From: Geminicoccaceae bacterium
Lineage (GTDB): Bacteria; Pseudomonadota; Alphaproteobacteria; Geminicoccales; Geminicoccaceae
NCBI GenBank assembly: GCA_020446285.1
Contig: JAGREZ010000019.1
Location: 1-9,253 of the forward strand
Reading direction: 5' to 3'
DNA length: 9,253 nt
Under the pieces are notes generated by a model that was given only the letters and a program-made list of their open reading frames with translations, did not search any database and was not told the DNA's origin. Position numbers and translations under genes: made by a program. Below, piece after piece: positions 6,536 to 9,253 of this stretch; the stretch's first letter is position 1, and every line of letters begins with the position of its first letter.

Positions 6536-7282
6536 ATGACCTGGTCCATCATTGCTCTCGACGAGGCGAGCGGTGCGCTCGGCACGATCGTCGTTTCCCG
6601 GTTTCTCGCCCTGGGCTCGCTCGGCCCGCATGGTTGCGGCGGGCTGGGGCTGGTCGTCACTCAGGCGATGGCCGATCCGATGTCGGGAGCGCAGGCGCTG
6701 CGCCTCGTCGGGGAAGGGTGCGAAACGGCGCGGATTCCCGAACGGGCCCTTGGCGGCAGGCCGGCCGGAGCCGCCCGCCAGTTGCACATGATCGATGCCG
6801 GCGGGCGGGTGGCGGCGTATTCCGATGAGGGGTGCGAGCCTTGGTACGGTCAGGCGAGCGGCAGATGCGTTTCGGTCGCCGGCAACGGTCTTCCCGGTCC
6901 GGCCGTGCTCGAGGCCACGCTCGAAGCCTTCGAGCGGTCCGGCGATTCCCGTTTCGGCGCCCGGCTGCTGCGGGCGATGCAGGCCGGCGAGGCGGTCTCG
7001 GGCAAGACGGATGAGCGGCGTACAGCGGTTCTGCGGATCTACGGCGATCATCCGTTTCCCCTGCTCGACCTGCGCGTGGATGACCATCAGGATGCGCTGA
7101 ACCGGCTCGCGGCGGTCTATGTCAGCGGTGCCGACGATTGTATCCGCTTTGCCGAGGCCGTCTGTTCGAGAGCGCATCCGCGAGAGGTCGCCGCGGACGC
7201 TGTCTTCGCGCGCCCGCAACCGGGCAAGCCCGTGGCCTATCGCGCAAGGGCATCGGCGGCCGGCCGCTTCTCGCGGATCTGA
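6536..7282 (+). CDS. DUF1028 family protein (Ntn-hydrolase-like)
   Basis: This 248-residue protein matches the DUF1028 pattern along its length. The N terminus is MTWSIIALDEASGALGTIVV, then SRFLALGS, GLGLVVTQAMADP (about 39-51), a QLHMIDAGGRVAAY strand pair (about 82-95), the central GNGLPGPAVLEA (about 119-130), and LRVDDHQDALNRL near 181-193. To my knowledge the family has an N-terminal-nucleophile hydrolase fold, which would make Thr2 or nearby Ser4 the candidate nucleophile; no substrate is established that I know of. No signal peptide or membrane helix is present. The start has no strong ribosome site, but the conserved N terminus begins right at this Met. A 117-bp gap with no clear promoter separates it from the PAS gene, and 187 bp separate it from glpD, so it may be its own transcription unit. 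Confidence 0.85.
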   Translation: MTWSIIALDEASGALGTIVVSRFLALGSLGPHGCGGLGLVVTQAMADPMSGAQALRLVGEGCETARIPERALGGRPAGAARQLHMIDAGGRVAAYSDEGCEPWYGQASGRCVSVAGNGLPGPAVLEATLEAFERSGDSRFGARLLRAMQAGEAVSGKTDERRTAVLRIYGDHPFPLLDLRVDDHQDALNRLAAVYVSGADDCIRFAEAVCSRAHPREVAADAVFARPQPGKPVAYRARASAAGRFSRI

Positions 7283-7363
7283 GCGGCACGGGGCCGGGAG
7301 CGGGGATCGGCGGCAGGTTGGCCGCGCCGATCCTGCTTGTTTCACCGAGAGGGGCAAGGAAGG

Positions 7364-7390
7364 TTCGCAAACGAACATTCGGGGTTCGAA
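7364..7390. promoter_or_regulatory. TTCG/CGAA-rich putative GlpR-like operator upstream of glpD
   Basis: TTCG-CAAA-CGAA (7364-7375) is an inverted repeat, followed by TTCG at 7378 and the palindrome TTCGAA at 7385-7390, so TTCG recurs at 14- and 7-bp steps. The segment ACGAACATTCG contains CGAACAT, a half-site known from E. coli GlpR. DeoR-type GlpR repressors commonly control glpD, so an operator here is plausible. No glpR gene is visible in this window. Confidence 0.4.
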
Positions 7391-7406
7391 ATCCGCCCCG
7401 ATCCTG

Positions 7407-7437
7407 TTGACCATGCCTGAATTCAATGGCATTCAGG
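7407..7437 (+). promoter_or_regulatory. possible glpD promoter element with overlapping dyad
   Basis: TTGACC at 7407-7412 could be a -35 element, with a poor -10 candidate (CATTCA, 7430-7435) at 17-bp spacing. The dyad CCTGAAT (7416-7422) and ATTCAGG (7431-7437), with an 8-nt loop, lies across this spacer and the glpD leader. It could be a second operator or a leader hairpin. This is a weak call based on position and symmetry. Confidence 0.25.
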
Positions 7438-7469
7438 GCCTTGCGATCCAGTGAGGGGCGAGCGCCGCA

Positions 7470-9005
7470 ATGTCGGGAACAATTTACGATCTCGCCGTCA
7501 TTGGCGGTGGTGTCAACGGATGCGGAATCGCCCGCGATGCTGCCGGGCGCGGCTTGTCCGTTTTCCTTTGCGAACAGGGCGATCTGGCGCAGGCGACCTC
7601 CTCTTCCTCGACCAAGCTCTTCCATGGCGGGCTGCGCTATCTCGAATATTACGAGTTCCGTCTTGTGCGCGAGGCGCTCGTCGAGCGGGAAGTCCTGCTG
7701 CGGGCGATGCCGCATATCTCCTGGCCGCTGCGTTTCGTGTTGCCGCATCACGATGGCCTGCGGCCGGCCTGGTTCCTGCGGCTCGGCCTGTTCATCTACG
7801 ATCATCTCGGCGGCCGCAGGATCCTGCCGGGAACGCGCAGTCTCGATCTCGCCGGCGAAGGGGCGGGCAGGCCGCTGAAGAGCCTGTACCGCAAGGGCTT
7901 CGAATATTCGGATTGCTGGGTTCAGGATTCGCGCCTCGTCGTTCTCAATGCGCGCGATGCGCAAGGGCGTGGCGCGGAGATCGCCGTGCGCACCCGGTGC
8001 GTGTCGGCAAGGCGCGAGGACGGGCTCTGGCGCGTTCGCCTGCAGGATGCCAGCGGCGAATGCGAGATCGCGGCGCGCGGCCTCGTCAATGCCTCGGGGC
8101 CGTGGGTGAGCGAGGTCGTTTCGGGCAGGCTCGGGATCGACAGCGGCGCGCGGATCCGTCTCGTTCGCGGCAGTCATGTGGTGGTGAAGAGGCTGTTCGA
8201 TCATGACCGCGCCTATATCTTCCAGAACGCCGATGACCGCATCATCTTCGCCATTCCCTACGAGCAGGATTTCACCCTCATCGGCACGACCGACCGCGAT
8301 CACGAGGGCGATCCGGCCGATGTGAGCTGCACCGACGAGGAAGCCGCCTATCTTTGCGCGGCTGCGTCCGAATATTTCGAGAATCCCGTGCGCCCGGAGG
8401 ATATCGTCTGGCGTTATGCGGGTGTTCGCCCGCTTTATGACGATGGCGCGAAATCGGCCACCTCGGCCACGCGCGACTATGTCCTCAAGGTCGATGACAG
8501 CGATGGAAAAGCACCGCTCCTCAATGTCTTCGGCGGCAAGATCACGACCTATCGCCGCCTTGCCGAAGCAGCACTGGGCAAGCTTGCGCCCTACTATCCT
8601 TCCATGAAACCGGCCTGGACGGCGGGTGTTTCCATGCCCGGCGGGGATTTTCCGGTCGATGGTGCAGGCGCGCTGGCGGAGCGGATCCGCGAACGTTATT
8701 CCTTCGTCGACGGGCCCTTCGCGACGCGTCTCGTCACGCATTACGGCACGGAGGCCTTCGACATTCTCGGCGAAGCCACCGTCTTTGCCGATCTGGGCCG
8801 TCATTTCGGCTTCAACCTGACCGAAGCCGAGATTCGCTGGCTGATGGACAGGGAATGGGCGCGCACGGCCGAGGATGTCGTCTGGCGGCGCACCCGCCTC
8901 GGGCTCAGGCTCACGGGCGACGAGATCGCGGCACTCGATGGCTGGATGGCCGAACGCCGGCGCGAGATGGCGGAAGCTGGCGAGGCGGAGGGCGCCGCCG
9001 GTTAG
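7470..9005 (+). CDS. glpD: aerobic glycerol-3-phosphate dehydrogenase
   Basis: This 511-residue FAD enzyme oxidises sn-glycerol-3-phosphate to dihydroxyacetone phosphate and passes electrons to the quinone pool from the inner membrane surface. The N-terminal FAD fold has VIGGGVNGCGIARDAAGRG with GGGVNG at 12-17 and the ribose-binding Glu at 35. The hallmark SSSSTKLFHGGLRYLEYYEF follows at 44-63. The middle part carries the substrate domain and the second FAD stretch (VNVFGGKITTYRRL-like, seen here as LLNVFGGKITTYRRLAEAAL near 350-369). The C-terminal helical domain ends with EDVVWRRTRLGLRLTGDE. Length matches the family (about 500). The ATG at 7470 fits the conserved N terminus; GAGGGG lies about 12 nt upstream. 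A TTCG-rich operator candidate precedes it. No glycerol kinase, facilitator or glpR is adjacent, so the glycerol genes are probably scattered. Confidence 0.97.
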   Translation: MSGTIYDLAVIGGGVNGCGIARDAAGRGLSVFLCEQGDLAQATSSSSTKLFHGGLRYLEYYEFRLVREALVEREVLLRAMPHISWPLRFVLPHHDGLRPAWFLRLGLFIYDHLGGRRILPGTRSLDLAGEGAGRPLKSLYRKGFEYSDCWVQDSRLVVLNARDAQGRGAEIAVRTRCVSARREDGLWRVRLQDASGECEIAARGLVNASGPWVSEVVSGRLGIDSGARIRLVRGSHVVVKRLFDHDRAYIFQNADDRIIFAIPYEQDFTLIGTTDRDHEGDPADVSCTDEEAAYLCAAASEYFENPVRPEDIVWRYAGVRPLYDDGAKSATSATRDYVLKVDDSDGKAPLLNVFGGKITTYRRLAEAALGKLAPYYPSMKPAWTAGVSMPGGDFPVDGAGALAERIRERYSFVDGPFATRLVTHYGTEAFDILGEATVFADLGRHFGFNLTEAEIRWLMDREWARTAEDVVWRRTRLGLRLTGDEIAALDGWMAERRREMAEAGEAEGAAG

Positions 9006-9026
9006 CCATCCGCCGCCGGCGACAGT

Positions 9027-9080
9027 TTCCCCGTGCACGATCTTTCGTGCATCTTCCCCGTGCACGATCTTTCGTGCATC
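9027..9080 (+). repeat. two perfect 27-bp tandem copies of a hairpin unit after glpD
   Basis: Copies lie at 9027-9053 and 9054-9080 with no mismatch. Each contains TGCACGATCTTTCGTGCA, a 7-bp stem with a 4-nt loop (stems 9034-9040/9045-9051 and 9061-9067/9072-9078), so the glpD 3' region can fold into two equal hairpins. The loops are TCTT and there is no T-run after either stem, so they are not classic intrinsic terminators. They could be a Rho-assisted end, a 3' mRNA-stability element, or paired protein-binding sites. Confidence 0.85.
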
Positions 9081-9123
9081 GCCGGCTCGTGCGTGTCACA
9101 CTCGCGCGCAAGGGCGAACAGCC

Positions 9124-9137
9124 GCCGGTAAACCGGC
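9124..9137. promoter_or_regulatory. 14-bp palindrome upstream of glgB
   Basis: GCCGGTAAACCGGC is an inverted repeat with 6-bp arms and a 2-bp centre, ending 24 bp before the proposed glgB start. The centre is too tight for a good RNA hairpin, so a regulator-binding site is more likely. No known regulator is recognised. Confidence 0.3.
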
Positions 9138-9147
9138 ATCGGACGAG

Positions 9148-9153
9148 AGGGAG
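9148..9153 (+). promoter_or_regulatory. Shine-Dalgarno site deciding the TTG start of glgB
   Basis: AGGGAG lies 8 nt before TTG 9162. The alternatives GTG 9180 and ATG 9192 have no comparable site at a suitable distance. Confidence 0.6.
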
Positions 9154-9161
9154 AACGCTCC

Positions 9162-9253
9162 TTGCTGTCGAACGAATCCGTGACCGCCATCATGAACGGC
9201 ACGCATGGCGACCCGTTCTCCGTGCTCGGACCTCATGCGGCGGATGACGGTGT
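9162..9253 (+). CDS. glgB: 1,4-alpha-glucan branching enzyme, N-terminal fragment (3' partial)
   Basis: The frame runs off the right edge after 30 codons. It reads L(M)LSNESVTAIMNGTHGDPFSVLGPHAADDGV. The block HGDPFSVLGPH is the conserved opening of the N-terminal carbohydrate-binding module of GlgB, which forms alpha-1,6 branches in glycogen. The in-frame stop TAA at 9129-9131 bounds the start. TTG at 9162 is preferred because of the AGGGAG site 8 nt upstream; ATG 9192 would start only three residues before the conserved block, leaving almost no N-terminal lead. The GH13 catalytic domain is outside the window. glgB is usually clustered with glgA, glgC, glgP or glgX, which may follow. The identification rests on a short but characteristic block. 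Confidence 0.8.
   Translation, partial: MLSNESVTAIMNGTHGDPFSVLGPHAADDG

Noticed and set aside
7122..9065. Long open frame of 647 codons on the minus strand
   Set aside because: It covers glpD in antisense, including the certain FAD enzyme motifs, and encodes no recognisable protein. It is a codon-bias shadow.
9027..9080. CRISPR array
   Set aside because: The two 27-bp copies are directly adjacent with no spacer, and no cas gene is present.
8911..9202. Small minus-strand frames over the glpD 3' end and hairpin repeats
   Set aside because: Their duplicated peptide only reflects the 27-bp repeat. They have no ribosome site and no homology I recognise.

Overview
The window is high-GC DNA (about 65% by eye) with densely packed genes and almost no spare sequence. 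It looks like an alphaproteobacterial chromosome. The evidence is the style of the diguanylate cyclase and GlpD proteins and two full CtrA-type boxes (TTAA-N7-TTAA) in one intergenic region. The genus cannot be told from the sequence. No rRNA, tRNA, insertion sequence, integrase or CRISPR array was seen, and base composition is even throughout.

Region 1 (1-3763, plus strand) is an operon-like run. It holds the 3' part of a CBS/DUF294 putative nucleotidyltransferase cut by the window edge, a small two-helix membrane protein (1250-1768), and a 663-residue membrane-anchored protein (1772-3763). The last has HAMP-like and PAS-like segments, a degenerate histidine-kinase-like part and a complete DEDDh (DnaQ-type) 3'-5' exonuclease at its C terminus. 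From general knowledge, DUF294 and exonuclease genes of this kind often lie beside sodium:solute (acetate-type) symporters, so such a gene may lie just outside the left edge. This run is the least understood and most interesting part of the window.

Region 2 (3785-6418) is a divergent signalling pair. A soluble GGEEF diguanylate cyclase lies on the minus strand (start placed at 4822 by a strong Shine-Dalgarno site). An Aer-type PAS protein with an eroded chemoreceptor-like hairpin lies on the plus strand (5078-6418). The 255-bp gap between them carries two CtrA-type boxes, which suggests cell-cycle or motility control of c-di-GMP synthesis and of a redox or energy sensor. The PAS gene ends in a perfect 30-bp tandem repeat, so the protein ends in three copies of a ten-residue unit.

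Region 3 (6536-9253, plus strand) is metabolic. It has a DUF1028 (Ntn-hydrolase-like) protein, then aerobic glycerol-3-phosphate dehydrogenase glpD behind a TTCG/CGAA-rich putative operator. The first 30 codons of the glycogen branching enzyme glgB follow, probably starting at TTG 9162. Between glpD and glgB are two perfect 27-bp tandem copies of a hairpin-forming unit.

Short perfect tandem duplications recur across the window (8, 12, 30 and 27 bp). The 30-bp and 27-bp units are each built around an inverted repeat and sit at or just after the 3' end of a gene.
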